Source: Marinobacterium sedimentorum
GTDB lineage: Bacteria; Pseudomonadota; Gammaproteobacteria; Pseudomonadales; Balneatricaceae
NCBI RefSeq assembly: GCF_024267675.1
Contig: NZ_JALDYX010000002.1
Coordinates: forward strand, 62,001-126,000
Direction of reading: 5' to 3'
DNA: 64,000 bases
Position 1 is the first letter of the stretch, and every line of letters starts with the position of its first letter. The translations under genes and the position numbers were made by a program. The notes beneath the pieces are model-generated. The model ran no database searches. It was not told where the DNA came from and saw only the letters and a program-made list of their open reading frames with translations. This document shows positions 10,621 through 19,607 of the stretch, in pieces.

Positions 10621-12051
10621 ATGGGCACTATGTCTTTGGTAAAACCCAATCTGCATCGCATCGATGTGGATGCACGGCAGATGCTGTTTCACGTGCCCAG
10701 CAGCAGTATTTTCGAGCTGGATGAACTGAGTCGGGAAATGCTGGGCGTGTTCGACCAGCACGACAGGGTTACGGACGAATTGCTGGCGCCCCTTGTCAGC
10801 CGCTTTGGCCGCGAGGGTCTCGACGAGGCCCTGGCGGAATTCAAGGCACTGGAGATGATCGTCGATGAGGGTGTGGTGGCGCGGATCAACGCCACGCCAC
10901 AGAAAGTTACCAAATTCCCGCTCACCACCGTGGTGCTGAACGTCAACACCGGTTGTAACCTGAGCTGCACTTATTGTTACAAGGAAGACCTCACCATCCC
11001 CTCCAAGGGGGAACTGATGGGGTATGACACGGCGATTCAGTCGGTCGAAATGCTGTTGCGCGAATCGCCGGATCAGGCGCGCTACAACGTGGTGTTTTTC
11101 GGTGGCGAACCGCTCAGCAACATGCCGCTGATCCGTGGGGTGGTGGACTACTGTGAAGAGCGGTTCGCGGCGCTTGATGCCACGGTCGATTTCACCCTCA
11201 CCACCAACGCCACCCTGCTGAACGAAAAGCTGATCGACTGGTTCAATGCGCACCGCTTTGGCCTGACCATCTCGATGGACGGCCCCAAGGCGATGCACGA
11301 CAAGAACCGTATCACCGTCGGCGGCCAGGGCACCTACGATGTGGTCAAGCGCAAGGTGGAGCTGCTGCTGTCCCGTTATACCGCCCGTCCGGTGGGGTGT
11401 CGTGTGACCCTCACCCGGGGTGTTACCGATGTGGAGCGTATTTTCGATCACCTCTACCACGAGCTGGGTTTTGCCGAAGTGGGCTTCGGGCCTGTGACCT
11501 CGGGGGATATCGAGGAATACAACCTCACCGCCGACGAGCAGCTCGAGGTGTTTGCCGGCATGAAACGCCTGGGGCTGAAGTACCTGGAGGCAGCCTCCAG
11601 GGGTGAGAATTTCGGTTTTGGCAATATGCACCAGATGCTCACCGACATGTACGAGGGCAACAAGAAACTGTTGCCCTGCGGTGCCGGTGTCGGCCTGCTG
11701 GCGGTGGACAAGGACGGCGGTCTTAACCTCTGTCACCGCTTTACCGGCTCCGACATGCCGCTGTTCGGCAATGTCAAGACAGGTATCGACAAGCCGCGTC
11801 TGGCCGAGTTTGTGGAACAACGCCTGGATCGCAGCAATACCGGCTGTGAAACCTGCCGTATCCGCAACCTCTGTTCGGGGGGCTGCTACCACGAAAGTTA
11901 TGCCAAATATGGAGATCCGTCTCGACCGGCTTACCACTACTGCGATCTGTTGCGCGACTGGATCGATTACGGTGTGGAAGTCTATTCGCGGATCATGCTC
12001 AGGAACCCGGGGTTCTTCGAGGCCTACGTCTCTCCGAGGAGGAGTGCCTGA
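10621..12051 (+). CDS. qhpD: QhpD radical SAM/SPASM peptide-modifying enzyme
   Basis: The protein has 476 residues. The radical SAM cluster motif is CNLSCTYC (CX3CX2C) inside [16 protein letters not shown]. The C-terminus has the SPASM pattern for extra iron-sulfur clusters ([14 protein letters not shown], with a final C in HYC). In known systems QhpD forms the intra-peptide Cys-to-Asp/Glu thioether bonds in the gamma subunit while its leader is attached. ATG at 10621 was chosen over an upstream GTG at 10615 because AGAGG lies about 5 bases before it. It lies between qhpA and qhpC, the standard order, and its stop is 2 bases before qhpC. Confidence 0.95.
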   Translation: MGTMSLVKPNLHRIDVDARQMLFHVPSSSIFELDELSREMLGVFDQHDRVTDELLAPLVSRFGREGLDEALAEFKALEMIVDEGVVARINATPQKVTKFPLTTVVLNVNTGCNLSCTYCYKEDLTIPSKGELMGYDTAIQSVEMLLRESPDQARYNVVFFGGEPLSNMPLIRGVVDYCEERFAALDATVDFTLTTNATLLNEKLIDWFNAHRFGLTISMDGPKAMHDKNRITVGGQGTYDVVKRKVELLLSRYTARPVGCRVTLTRGVTDVERIFDHLYHELGFAEVGFGPVTSGDIEEYNLTADEQLEVFAGMKRLGLKYLEAASRGENFGFGNMHQMLTDMYEGNKKLLPCGAGVGLLAVDKDGGLNLCHRFTGSDMPLFGNVKTGIDKPRLAEFVEQRLDRSNTGCETCRIRNLCSGGCYHESYAKYGDPSRPAYHYCDLLRDWIDYGVEVYSRIMLRNPGFFEAYVSPRRSA

Positions 12052-12053
12052 TA

Positions 12054-12377
12054 ATGAAACATCTTAAATCACTGAATAAAAAAGCCCATCTGATCAACCA
12101 GGCAGTGAGCCCGGAAGACGTTGAAGATGTTGTTGCGATGCAGACCGTTGTGGGCTGTACCGCGACTACCGATCCCGGCTGGGAACTGGACCCCTTCGGC
12201 GGCCTGGGGTCGCTGTGTCAGCCGATGGAGTCCGACCTCTACGGTTGCGCCGATGCCTGCTGGTGGCCGGCACAGGTGCCGGACACCATGAACAGCTACC
12301 CGGACTGGGGTGAGGGTGTGGCGAAGGCAGATAAGGACTGGCGCAAGCTGGACGGTATCTTTGAGGACGGCGAGTAA
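12054..12377 (+). CDS. qhpC: Quinohemoprotein amine dehydrogenase gamma subunit precursor (CTQ-bearing)
   Basis: This 107-residue precursor of the catalytic subunit keeps every residue needed for maturation at the spacing known from the P. putida enzyme: thioether pairs C35-E44, C55-D61 and C69-D77, and the cysteine tryptophylquinone pair C65-W71. Mature C7 of P. putida corresponds to C35 here, which places the leader as residues 1-28 and cleavage near A28-M29. The leader ([14 protein letters not shown] and acidic EDVEDVV) has no Sec signal, as expected for a QhpF/QhpE-processed peptide. D61 would also be the catalytic base by analogy. The start follows a closely spaced TGATAATG junction with qhpD. 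Confidence 0.96.
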   Translation: MKHLKSLNKKAHLINQAVSPEDVEDVVAMQTVVGCTATTDPGWELDPFGGLGSLCQPMESDLYGCADACWWPAQVPDTMNSYPDWGEGVAKADKDWRKLDGIFEDGE

Positions 12378-12392
12378 CGGAGAGCGGCCCAG

Positions 12393-13502
12393 ATGAAATT
12401 GAATACCCTAGTAAAATCCAGCCTGCTCGCCCCTATGGGTATAGCGGCGCTGATGTCGGCGGCGCCAGCCAGCGCCGATCAGGAATACCTGCTGACGGTC
12501 ACGCGCCCCGGTCAGCTGCATGTGATCGACATGGCGACCAACAAGGTTGAGCGCAGCTGCGATATCCCCGGCAAGTTCGGCTCCGGTTCCATTGCACTGG
12601 CACCCAACGGCAAGACCGCCTACGTGCTGAGCAACATGACAGAAGATGTCTACGGCATTTCGATTCAGAACTGCGACATCACCTTTCATGTCGCGCAGTC
12701 CGAGGGCAACATCCGGGTAAAGTCGGTGCAGTCGATTACGGTCAGCACCGATGGCACCGAGCTCTATACCGTACAGAACCCGGTGCGACACCTGCCGGAT
12801 CGGTTTGAAATTCTCGAGCCCAAACTCGCGGTGTACAAGATCGCTGACGGCATGGGCGCCAAACCAGTGCGGTCTTTCCCGGTGGAGCGTCGCATCACCA
12901 AGATTGCGGCGACCGAGACCGGTGAAGTTATCCTCGGGGGGGGTGATGTCACGGCCATCAACACCCAGACCGGTGCGGTGCGGATGGTCACGGCGCTGCA
13001 GAACTGGGATCGCGGGCCGCTCTGGGCACCGCCCGATGCGTTCGCCATGCACTCCCAGGGTGAGCAGACCAACGAGTACCTGATGCCGTACAGTACCGCC
13101 AAGTTCGAAGACGAATCCATGAACATGGAAACGGCGCAATGGTGGTGGGGCATGAGTCGGGTCAACCTGACGACGGGGGAAGCGGAACGCATGGAAACCG
13201 TACCCTTCCAGTTTATCGTCTTCAACTTCCTCACCGATCCGCGGGATTCCAATATCCTTTATGGCAGCTTCAATACGCTGTCCAAGCACGATATCAGCAA
13301 GCACGAGACACTGATTGTGCACGAGATGCCGCACACCTACTACAACCTGAACATTTCGGGCGATGGCAAGACGATCTACGTCGGTGGCACCAGCAGCGAT
13401 ATCTCGATTCACGACTCGGAAACTCTGGATAAAATCGGGTCGATCCAGCTTAGCGGGGACATGACCACCTCGGATCTGCGCGTGGCGACGATCCGGGACT
13501 GA
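12393..13502 (+). CDS. qhpB: Quinohemoprotein amine dehydrogenase beta subunit (beta-propeller)
   Basis: This 369-residue periplasmic subunit has a Sec signal ending near SAAPASA and then propeller-blade repeats (for example LHVIDMATNKVERSCDIPG and TAYVLSNM), consistent with the seven-bladed beta subunit that holds gamma against alpha. The start at 12393 follows GGAG about 9 bases upstream and lies 15 bases after qhpC. A strong terminator at 13528 closes the structural part of the cluster. Confidence 0.94.
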   Translation: MKLNTLVKSSLLAPMGIAALMSAAPASADQEYLLTVTRPGQLHVIDMATNKVERSCDIPGKFGSGSIALAPNGKTAYVLSNMTEDVYGISIQNCDITFHVAQSEGNIRVKSVQSITVSTDGTELYTVQNPVRHLPDRFEILEPKLAVYKIADGMGAKPVRSFPVERRITKIAATETGEVILGGGDVTAINTQTGAVRMVTALQNWDRGPLWAPPDAFAMHSQGEQTNEYLMPYSTAKFEDESMNMETAQWWWGMSRVNLTTGEAERMETVPFQFIVFNFLTDPRDSNILYGSFNTLSKHDISKHETLIVHEMPHTYYNLNISGDGKTIYVGGTSSDISIHDSETLDKIGSIQLSGDMTTSDLRVATIRD

Positions 13503-13527
13503 CGCCTTCTGATGCTTGTTAAAACTG

Positions 13528-13566
13528 AACGGGAGCTGACGCACTGCGTCGCCTCCCGTTTTTCCG
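13528..13566 (+). terminator. Rho-independent terminator after qhpB
   Basis: Stem AACGGGAG (13528-13535) pairs with CTCCCGTT (13553-13560), with an inner gacgc/gcgtc stem and a T-rich tail. It separates qhpADCB from qhpFE, so the maturation transporter and protease are either read through or transcribed from a second promoter in 13567-13633. Confidence 0.85.
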
Positions 13567-13633
13567 TTATGATGTTGGCCTTCGCTGCTGTTGGCGTTTG
13601 CTATTTAACCTATAAAAATAATCAGGACTGCCC

Positions 13634-15364
13634 ATGCTGAACTGGCTGGTAAGCGCCATCCACGCCGATAACCGGGACGCGTTGCGCCGGGGCTTTGAGT
13701 GGCTTTACAGCTTTGTACGCCCGCAGCGCCGTGCCATCGGCGGCCTGCTGCTGCTGTCGTTCGTGGCAACCCTGCTGGTGCTGCTGCAGCCCTGGCTGAC
13801 CAAGCTGCTGATCGATGATGGCCTGCTGGCCGGCGACTATCAGACGCTGGTGAAAATCGCCCTGGGCATGATTCTGGTGGGGGTGTTCAGTACCGTGCTC
13901 GGCGGCCTGAACCGCTATCTGCACACACGGCTGTCGGGGCGCATCCTGTTTGCCCTGCGCTCGGATCTGTATGGCCACCTGCAGAAACTGTCGCCGTCCT
14001 TCTTTGGCCGCCGGCGCATCGGTGATCTGCTGTCACGCATCGATGGCGATGTGGCCGAAATCCAGCGCTTTGCCGTGGACAGCCTGTTTTCCGCCGTCAG
14101 CAGTGTGATCGGCCTGATCGGCGCCCTGATGCTGCTGCTGACCCTGTCCTGGAAACTGTCGTTGCTGGTGCTGGTGCTGATACCGCTGGAGACCCTCTGG
14201 CTACGCTGGATGCGGCGCAAGGTGGAACAGCGGGCCCGGGCGCTGCGAGAGCGCTCGGCGGACCTGTCGAGCTTTCTGGTGGAAACCCTGCCGGCGATGA
14301 AATTCATCCAGTCGGTGGGCCAGGAAGGATCTGAGCGGGACCGGCTGCAGCAGCACAGCGATCATTACCTGTCGGATTTGCTGAAACTGCAGGTCACCGA
14401 GTTCTTTACCCATGCCATTCCCGGCACACTGACCTCCCTGACCCGCGCCGCCGCCTTTCTGATCGGTGGCTGGTGGGTGATCAGCGGGCAATGGCAGCTG
14501 GGCTCGCTGATCGCCTTTTCGACCTATCTGGGCATGGCGACGGGGCCGGTCAACAGCCTGCTGGGGCTCTATGTCGCCGTGCAGCGCATGAGCGTGAGCC
14601 TGGGACGGGTGAACGAACTGCGCCAGGCGCCGGTGGATGTGCAGGCCAGCGCCGTGACTGTGCCACTGCCCCAGCATCTGCGCGGTGAGCTGCGCCTCAG
14701 TGAGGTGACCTTTGCCTATCCCGGACGTGATGTTGCTGTGTTGAATGGGGTCAGCTGCCATATCAGGCCCGGTCAGAAGGTGGCGCTCAGCGGTGCCTCA
14801 GGCGTCGGCAAGTCGACCCTGATCGACCTGCTGCAGCGCCATTTCGATCCGCAGGCAGGCCAGCTTAGTCTCGATGGGCTGGATATCAGACAGCTGAGCC
14901 TGGTGGATTTGCGCCGTGCCATTGCGGTCGTCAGCCAGGACATCACGCTGTTTCGCGGCACGCTGGCCGACAACATCCGCTATGCCTGCCCCGGCGCAAC
15001 GGATGAGGCCGTACTGGCTGCCGCCCTGGAGGCGCAGCTTGGTGATCTGATCGCGACACTGCCCCAGGGCATCGATTCCCTGATGGGCGAGCGCGGTCAG
15101 CAGCTGTCCGGCGGCCAGCGCCAGCGCATCGCCATTGCCCGGGCGCTGCTGCAACAGCCGGCGGTGCTGGTGCTGGACGAGGCTACCTCGGCGGTGGATG
15201 AAGCCACCGAAGCCCAGGTCATTGCCGCCGTCGACCGACTCTTTGCCGACCGCACCCGCATTCTCATCAGCCACCGCAGGAGCACCCTGGCCGGGGCTGA
15301 CCTGACCCTGGTCATGGCGGATGCGCAGCTGCGCGAGATCGCGGGCGAGGCGGTCGATGGCTAA
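13634..15364 (+). CDS. qhpF: QhpF ABC exporter for the gamma-subunit peptide
   Basis: The 576-residue half-transporter has an N-terminal six-helix exporter membrane domain (about 30-310) and a C-terminal ATPase with Walker A GASGVGKST, signature LSGGQRQRIAIARAL and Walker B VLVLDEATSAVDEA. In the known system QhpF exports the crosslinked gamma subunit to the periplasm. The start ATG at 13634 follows caggactgccc, a weak ribosome site. It overlaps the following protease gene by 8 bases, so the two are translated together. Confidence 0.93.
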   Translation: MLNWLVSAIHADNRDALRRGFEWLYSFVRPQRRAIGGLLLLSFVATLLVLLQPWLTKLLIDDGLLAGDYQTLVKIALGMILVGVFSTVLGGLNRYLHTRLSGRILFALRSDLYGHLQKLSPSFFGRRRIGDLLSRIDGDVAEIQRFAVDSLFSAVSSVIGLIGALMLLLTLSWKLSLLVLVLIPLETLWLRWMRRKVEQRARALRERSADLSSFLVETLPAMKFIQSVGQEGSERDRLQQHSDHYLSDLLKLQVTEFFTHAIPGTLTSLTRAAAFLIGGWWVISGQWQLGSLIAFSTYLGMATGPVNSLLGLYVAVQRMSVSLGRVNELRQAPVDVQASAVTVPLPQHLRGELRLSEVTFAYPGRDVAVLNGVSCHIRPGQKVALSGASGVGKSTLIDLLQRHFDPQAGQLSLDGLDIRQLSLVDLRRAIAVVSQDITLFRGTLADNIRYACPGATDEAVLAAALEAQLGDLIATLPQGIDSLMGERGQQLSGGQRQRIAIARALLQQPAVLVLDEATSAVDEATEAQVIAAVDRLFADRTRILISHRRSTLAGADLTLVMADAQLREIAGEAVDG

Positions 15365-16034
15365 AGCGCTCAGGGTTGGCATTGTCGACAGCGGCGCGAA
15401 TGAGAGGATGCAGCTGTCGGTGGAGGCGGCGGCCGGTTTTGTCATTGAGCAGCAGCAACTCTGGCAGACCGAGGGCGTCGACGACCGGCTCGGGCATGGT
15501 TCGATGGTGCTGGACATCATTCATGAACTGGCGCCCGATGCACGCTTTGCGCTGGCCCAGGTATTCCACGACCGTTTCTCCACCACGGCGGTGCAGGTCG
15601 CGGCGGCCATCGACTGGCTGGTGGAACAGCAGGTTGCGATCATCAACCTGAGCCTGGGATTGCGCCAGGACAGGCCGGTGCTGCGAGAGGCCTGTGAGCG
15701 CGCACTAAGCGCCGGCGTGCTGCTCTGCGCCGCCAGTCCCGCCCGTGGCGAACCGGTCTACCCATCCACTTACCCGGGCGTCTTTCGCATGACCGGCGAT
15801 GCCCGCTGCGCGCGTGATGAAATCTGCCATCTGGAAACCGAATTCGCCGATTTCGGCGGCCATGTAAGGCCGCTCGATGGTGCCCTCGGGGCCTCCGGCG
15901 CCAGCATGGGCTGCGCCCATATGACCGGCCATCTGGCGCGTTACCTGTCCGAAGGCGGGCAGGGCGGCCTGGCCGCCGCCCGCCACTGGCTGATCCAGCA
16001 GTCCAGCTACCAGGGGCCCGAGCAGCGTCGCTGA
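15357..16034 (+). CDS. qhpE: QhpE subtilisin-like maturation protease
   Basis: The 225-residue S8-type serine protease has a complete triad: D11 in VGIVDSG, H47 in RLGHGSMV and S183 in GASMGCAHMTG. It lacks a signal peptide, in keeping with its known cytoplasmic role of removing the 28-residue leader of the crosslinked gamma subunit before or during export. The start is the ATG inside ATGGCTAA that overlaps the qhpF stop. In most described clusters qhpG, a flavin monooxygenase needed for CTQ formation, comes next. Here the next gene is a porin. Confidence 0.93.
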   Translation: MAKALRVGIVDSGANERMQLSVEAAAGFVIEQQQLWQTEGVDDRLGHGSMVLDIIHELAPDARFALAQVFHDRFSTTAVQVAAAIDWLVEQQVAIINLSLGLRQDRPVLREACERALSAGVLLCAASPARGEPVYPSTYPGVFRMTGDARCARDEICHLETEFADFGGHVRPLDGALGASGASMGCAHMTGHLARYLSEGGQGGLAAARHWLIQQSSYQGPEQRR

Positions 16035-16069
16035 TCCGGGGTGTGTCGTGCGACAGCCCGGTGCTTCTG

Positions 16070-16142
16070 TTACATCCTGTTACAATATCCCCACAAAACA
16101 GCACAAGCTGCGCGTAATTGGTTTACAGCGGCGTTTTAGTCT
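16070..16142 (+). promoter_or_regulatory. Porin promoter with the same block pattern as qhpA
   Basis: TTACA at 16070-16074 and 16080-16084, ACAAAACAGCACAA at 16093-16106, TTTACAGC at 16122-16129 and TAGTCT at 16137-16142. The distance from the third block to TTTACAGC, and from that to the TAG hexamer, is identical to the qhpA promoter. It lies 64 bp upstream of the porin start. Confidence 0.6.
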
Positions 16143-16205
16143 AGGGCAAGTATTCACAGTAACCCCGGTGCTGCGGCACCGGAGCCCGGAAGGACAGCAC
16201 AGCCC

Positions 16206-17552
16206 ATGCATAACAAGAATCTGCGTACGCTTTACCGTTCCCTGCTGCCGGCGGCCATTGCCGCGGTGCTTTCCACGCCGGCCTCGGCCTACAACCTGCT
16301 GGATGCCGACGGCAACAGCCTGGATCTGAATATCGAGGCCGTGTTCGGTGCCTTCAGCAGCGATGAAAACTACCTGTTTGATGGCGACACCGGCGGGGCC
16401 AGCTGGCAGGAAGGCTACATAAAGTATGGCCTGTCCGGCAGCCATGGCATGGCGGCGGACGCGGCTCTGTTCGGCGCTGTCAGCCTGCTGTCATCCGGTA
16501 CCTGGGGTGACGGCGATGCCGGCGGATTCAGTTCCGGCAAGGAGCGCGACACTGACCTTGAAGATGCCTATCTGGGCTGGCGCTCCGGCAATCGGCTACC
16601 CGCGCTGGGTGAGAATGGCCTGGAACTGTCGTTTGGCCGGCAGAATTTCAGCATCGGCGATGGCTTCCTGATCAATGGCGATTCGCTCAATCTCGGTGAT
16701 GCCCTCAACGGTGGCGGGCTGGATTTTGATCGTGGTGGCGCTTACTGGCTGGCGGCGCGCAAGGCGTTCGATCGCACTGCCGTGGCCCGGATCGGCGGCA
16801 GCGAAGGCCTGCGTGCCGACCTGTTCTGGCTCGAGTCCGACAACCACGGCCAGGCGGATATGGAACTCGGTGGCATCAATACCGAGTATGTAAGCGCGGC
16901 CGGCACAGTCGCACTGGCCTATATCGAAGGCCTGGATGTGAACGACCGCTATGCCCAGGCACTGGGACTGACGCACCGTGATGGTCAGCAAACCCTGAGC
17001 CTGCGTTTCCAGGGTAATGCCGGCGTCGACAACCTGTTTCTGTCCGGCGAATACGTCACCCAGGATCAGGGCGACAGCAGCCGCAAGGATGCCGATGCCT
17101 GGTACGCCGAAGCCGGCTGGACCTTCGCCGACGCGCCCTGGTCACCGAGCCTGACTTACCGCTATGCGAGCTTTGATGAAGGCTTCGATCCGCTGTTTTT
17201 TGGTTTTAGCCGTGGCTATGGCACCTGGTTCCAGGGCGAGGTGGCGGCCAACTATGCCGGCCCCTTCAACAGCGATGCCCAAGTGCAGCATCTGGGCCTG
17301 AAACTGCAGCCCACCGAGATGCTGAGCTTCGGGGCACTGTTTTTCGATTTCAGTGATACCAGCGCGGGAACGGGTGGCCTGAACGGGCAGGAGCTGGATT
17401 TGTACGCCGAGTGGGTGGTCAACGATCACCTGATCCTGAGTCCGCTGCTGGGCTTCTATTCGCCGGATAACAGCGATGCCATGGGTGGCAGCCAGATTGG
17501 TAACGACGATACAAACACCTATGCTCAACTCATAGCCATTATGCCGTTTTAA
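16206..17552 (+). CDS. Outer-membrane beta-barrel porin-like protein
   Basis: The 448-residue protein has a signal peptide ending near LSTPASA. The mature part has alternating amphipathic strands and ends IAIMPF, the terminal phenylalanine typical of Bam-assembled outer-membrane barrels. A low-complexity acidic, glycine-rich composition and the absence of lipobox cysteines fit a substrate channel. It sits between the amine dehydrogenase cluster and an aldehyde dehydrogenase and shares the qhpA promoter blocks, so it may admit amines (inference). No closer family than a generic porin can be assigned by eye. Confidence 0.85.
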   Translation: MHNKNLRTLYRSLLPAAIAAVLSTPASAYNLLDADGNSLDLNIEAVFGAFSSDENYLFDGDTGGASWQEGYIKYGLSGSHGMAADAALFGAVSLLSSGTWGDGDAGGFSSGKERDTDLEDAYLGWRSGNRLPALGENGLELSFGRQNFSIGDGFLINGDSLNLGDALNGGGLDFDRGGAYWLAARKAFDRTAVARIGGSEGLRADLFWLESDNHGQADMELGGINTEYVSAAGTVALAYIEGLDVNDRYAQALGLTHRDGQQTLSLRFQGNAGVDNLFLSGEYVTQDQGDSSRKDADAWYAEAGWTFADAPWSPSLTYRYASFDEGFDPLFFGFSRGYGTWFQGEVAANYAGPFNSDAQVQHLGLKLQPTEMLSFGALFFDFSDTSAGTGGLNGQELDLYAEWVVNDHLILSPLLGFYSPDNSDAMGGSQIGNDDTNTYAQLIAIMPF

Positions 17553-17623
17553 TGAACTGACACTGTGACTTTTTGTCGCGTCGCCGTTGCCGGCGGCCCG
17601 ACTTTGAATGTGAGGACCTTTGC

Positions 17624-19039
17624 ATGAAAACCGATTTTTCCATGACCATTCATGGCCAGGCTGTTGCTGGCACACGGGGCACCTTCAAAGTGCTGAATCC
17701 GGCCACTGAAGAAACTGTCGCCCTGTGTCCGTCCGGATCGCCGGAGCAGGTGGATCAGGCGGTCGCGGCCGCCGCAGAGGCCTTCAAGACCTGGCAGTAC
17801 AGCACCGACGCCACCCGGGTAGCCGCCCTGAACGCCATTGCCGACAAGTTCGAGCAACATGCCGCAGAACTGGCCGAAATCATTACCCTGGAGCAGGGCA
17901 AGCCGCTGGCGCTGGCGCGGTTCGAAGTCGGCGGTGCCGTTGCCTGGACACGCTACACTGCGTCGCTGGGGGTTCCGGTTGAGGTGATCGAGGACAGCGA
18001 TGTGCGTCTTGCCGAGCTGCACCGCAAGCCGCTGGGTGTGGTCGGTTCGATCACCCCCTGGAACTGGCCGCTGATGATCGCGGTATGGCATGTCATGCCG
18101 GCGCTGCGTACCGGCAACACCGTGGTAGTCAAACCGTCGTCGATGACGCCGCTCAACACCCTGCGCATGGTTGAACTGATGAACGAGTGCCTGCCGGCCG
18201 GCGTCATCAACGTCATCACCGGCGAAGGCGGTATCGGCAGCAGCATCGTCAAGCATGAGGGCATCCGCAAGATCGTCTTCACCGGCTCTACACCCACCGG
18301 CCAGACCATCATGCGTAACGCCGCCGATAACATGAAGCGCCTGACGCTGGAGCTCGGCGGTAACGACGCCGGCATAGTGCTGCCGGATGCGGATATCGAC
18401 AAGCTGGCACCGGCCATCTTCCAGACCGCTTTCCTCAACATGGGCCAAACCTGTGCTGCGCTCAAGCGCCTGTACGTGCATGAATCGCAGTACGATGCGC
18501 TGGTCGAAAAACTGGCCGAGATGGCCCGCGCGCAAAAGGTCGGTCCCGGCATGGAGGAGGGCGTTACCTTTGGTCCGGTGCAGAACCGCGACCAGTTCGA
18601 TCTGGTATCCGAACTGGTCGAGGATGCCCGCCAGAACGGCGCCCGCATTGTGACCGGCGGCGAACGGATTGGCGACAAGGGCTATTTCTACGCCCCGACC
18701 ATTGTTGCCGACATCGCCGATGGTACCCGCCTGGTGGACGAGGAACAGTTTGGCCCGGTATTGCCGGTGATCCGCTACAGCGATGTGGAAGATGCGCTGC
18801 GCCGTGCCAACGACAACCCCAATGGTCTGGGCGGTTCTGTCTGGGGCAGCGATATCGACAAGGCCCGCGCCATTGCCTCGCGGCTGGAGTGCGGTACCGC
18901 CTGGATCAACAACCACGCAGAGGTGCTGCCGCACTGCCCGTTCGGCGGCAGCAAGATGTCGGGCTTTGGTGTCGAGTTCGGCCAGGATGGTCTGCTCGAG
19001 TACACCCAGAGCCAGCTGCTCAATATCAATCGCGGCTAA
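17624..19039 (+). CDS. NAD(P)-dependent aldehyde dehydrogenase
   Basis: The 471-residue ALDH-superfamily enzyme has the Rossmann segment ITPWNWPLM, general base E243 in LELGGND and nucleophile C277 in NMGQTCAALK. It oxidises aldehydes to acids in the cytoplasm. ATG at 17624 was chosen because GAGGA lies 8 bases upstream. It follows the porin by 71 bp with no terminator, so the two are probably co-transcribed. In context it would oxidise the aldehydes released by the amine dehydrogenase (such as butyraldehyde). Substrate is inferred from location only. Confidence 0.92.
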   Translation: MKTDFSMTIHGQAVAGTRGTFKVLNPATEETVALCPSGSPEQVDQAVAAAAEAFKTWQYSTDATRVAALNAIADKFEQHAAELAEIITLEQGKPLALARFEVGGAVAWTRYTASLGVPVEVIEDSDVRLAELHRKPLGVVGSITPWNWPLMIAVWHVMPALRTGNTVVVKPSSMTPLNTLRMVELMNECLPAGVINVITGEGGIGSSIVKHEGIRKIVFTGSTPTGQTIMRNAADNMKRLTLELGGNDAGIVLPDADIDKLAPAIFQTAFLNMGQTCAALKRLYVHESQYDALVEKLAEMARAQKVGPGMEEGVTFGPVQNRDQFDLVSELVEDARQNGARIVTGGERIGDKGYFYAPTIVADIADGTRLVDEEQFGPVLPVIRYSDVEDALRRANDNPNGLGGSVWGSDIDKARAIASRLECGTAWINNHAEVLPHCPFGGSKMSGFGVEFGQDGLLEYTQSQLLNINRG

Positions 19040-19131
19040 TCCCCCGGTAACCGTAGGATCACTAAAAACACAGAGGCCTGTTTTACCGCACTTCAATGCA
19101 TTCAAGCGTAGCAATGAGGGTATCCGCCAAC

Positions 19132-19317
19132 TGAGTATTAAACCGGTGGCATTTTACGTCTGTAGAGCCGGTTTAATACTGTGGCGCAGGATGCGCCGCC
19201 ATTGGCCAACGGCCAATGCGAGCCCTTGAAAATCCAGGGATTTCACAAATTCCGCCCGATTTTCAAGGGCGATGATGAAACAGGGCGGGACGACCTGTTT
19301 CACCGCCAGGTTAATAG
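19132..19317 (+). repeat. Multi-hairpin intergenic repeat, copy A
   Basis: A 186-bp element appears identical to copy B at 21480-21665. It begins with the hairpin gtattaaaccgg/ccggtttaatac, then ggcgcaggatgcgcc, cattggccaacggccaatg, a stem of gattttcaaggg with cccttgaaaatc, and ends cctgtttcaccgccagg-ttaata. It is not a coding sequence. Copies C, D and E elsewhere share the same order of hairpins with diverged arms. Confidence 0.85.
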
Positions 19318-19338
19318 CAGCTTGGCGGATCACTTTTT

Positions 19339-19363
19339 CGGGCCCCCTGGGGCCCTTTTTTTG
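19339..19363 (+). terminator. Rho-independent terminator
   Basis: The stem GGGCCCC/GGGGCCC with a T-run follows the aldehyde dehydrogenase and repeat A. It probably ends the porin-aldehyde dehydrogenase transcript. Confidence 0.8.
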
Positions 19364-19465
19364 GTTCTTCGCAGAAGGGGAGCGATTAGCCGAATGGCAA
19401 GGGTGGCCATCGTGAACTGGAATCTGCAGCCGCCGGAGCGAAACGCAAACCGTTGACTGCTGTAG

Positions 19466-19495
19466 AAGGGCGCCTTTAGAGGCGCCCTTCCTGTT
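19466..19495 (+). terminator. Rho-independent hairpin upstream of kef
   Basis: A perfect 10-bp stem AAGGGCGCCT/AGGCGCCCTT (loop ttag) is followed by a T-poor tail (cctgttt). It is a second barrier before the antiporter gene. The 19368-19456 interval between the two terminators contains only a 20-codon open frame (from 19394) that I cannot support as a gene. Confidence 0.6.
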
Positions 19496-19607
19496 TACGG
19501 AGCCAACGGCTTAAACTGTCTCCTGCGTAACCTTCCCCTGTAAAACCTTCCCCAGCGAAACGGGGCGCCGGTCCTCGACCTCAGGCGCGATATAAAAGGA
19601 GTGATTC

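Noticed and set aside
19394..19456. A 20-codon open frame between two terminators
   Set aside because: It has no conserved character or well-spaced ribosome site and no neighbour that explains it.
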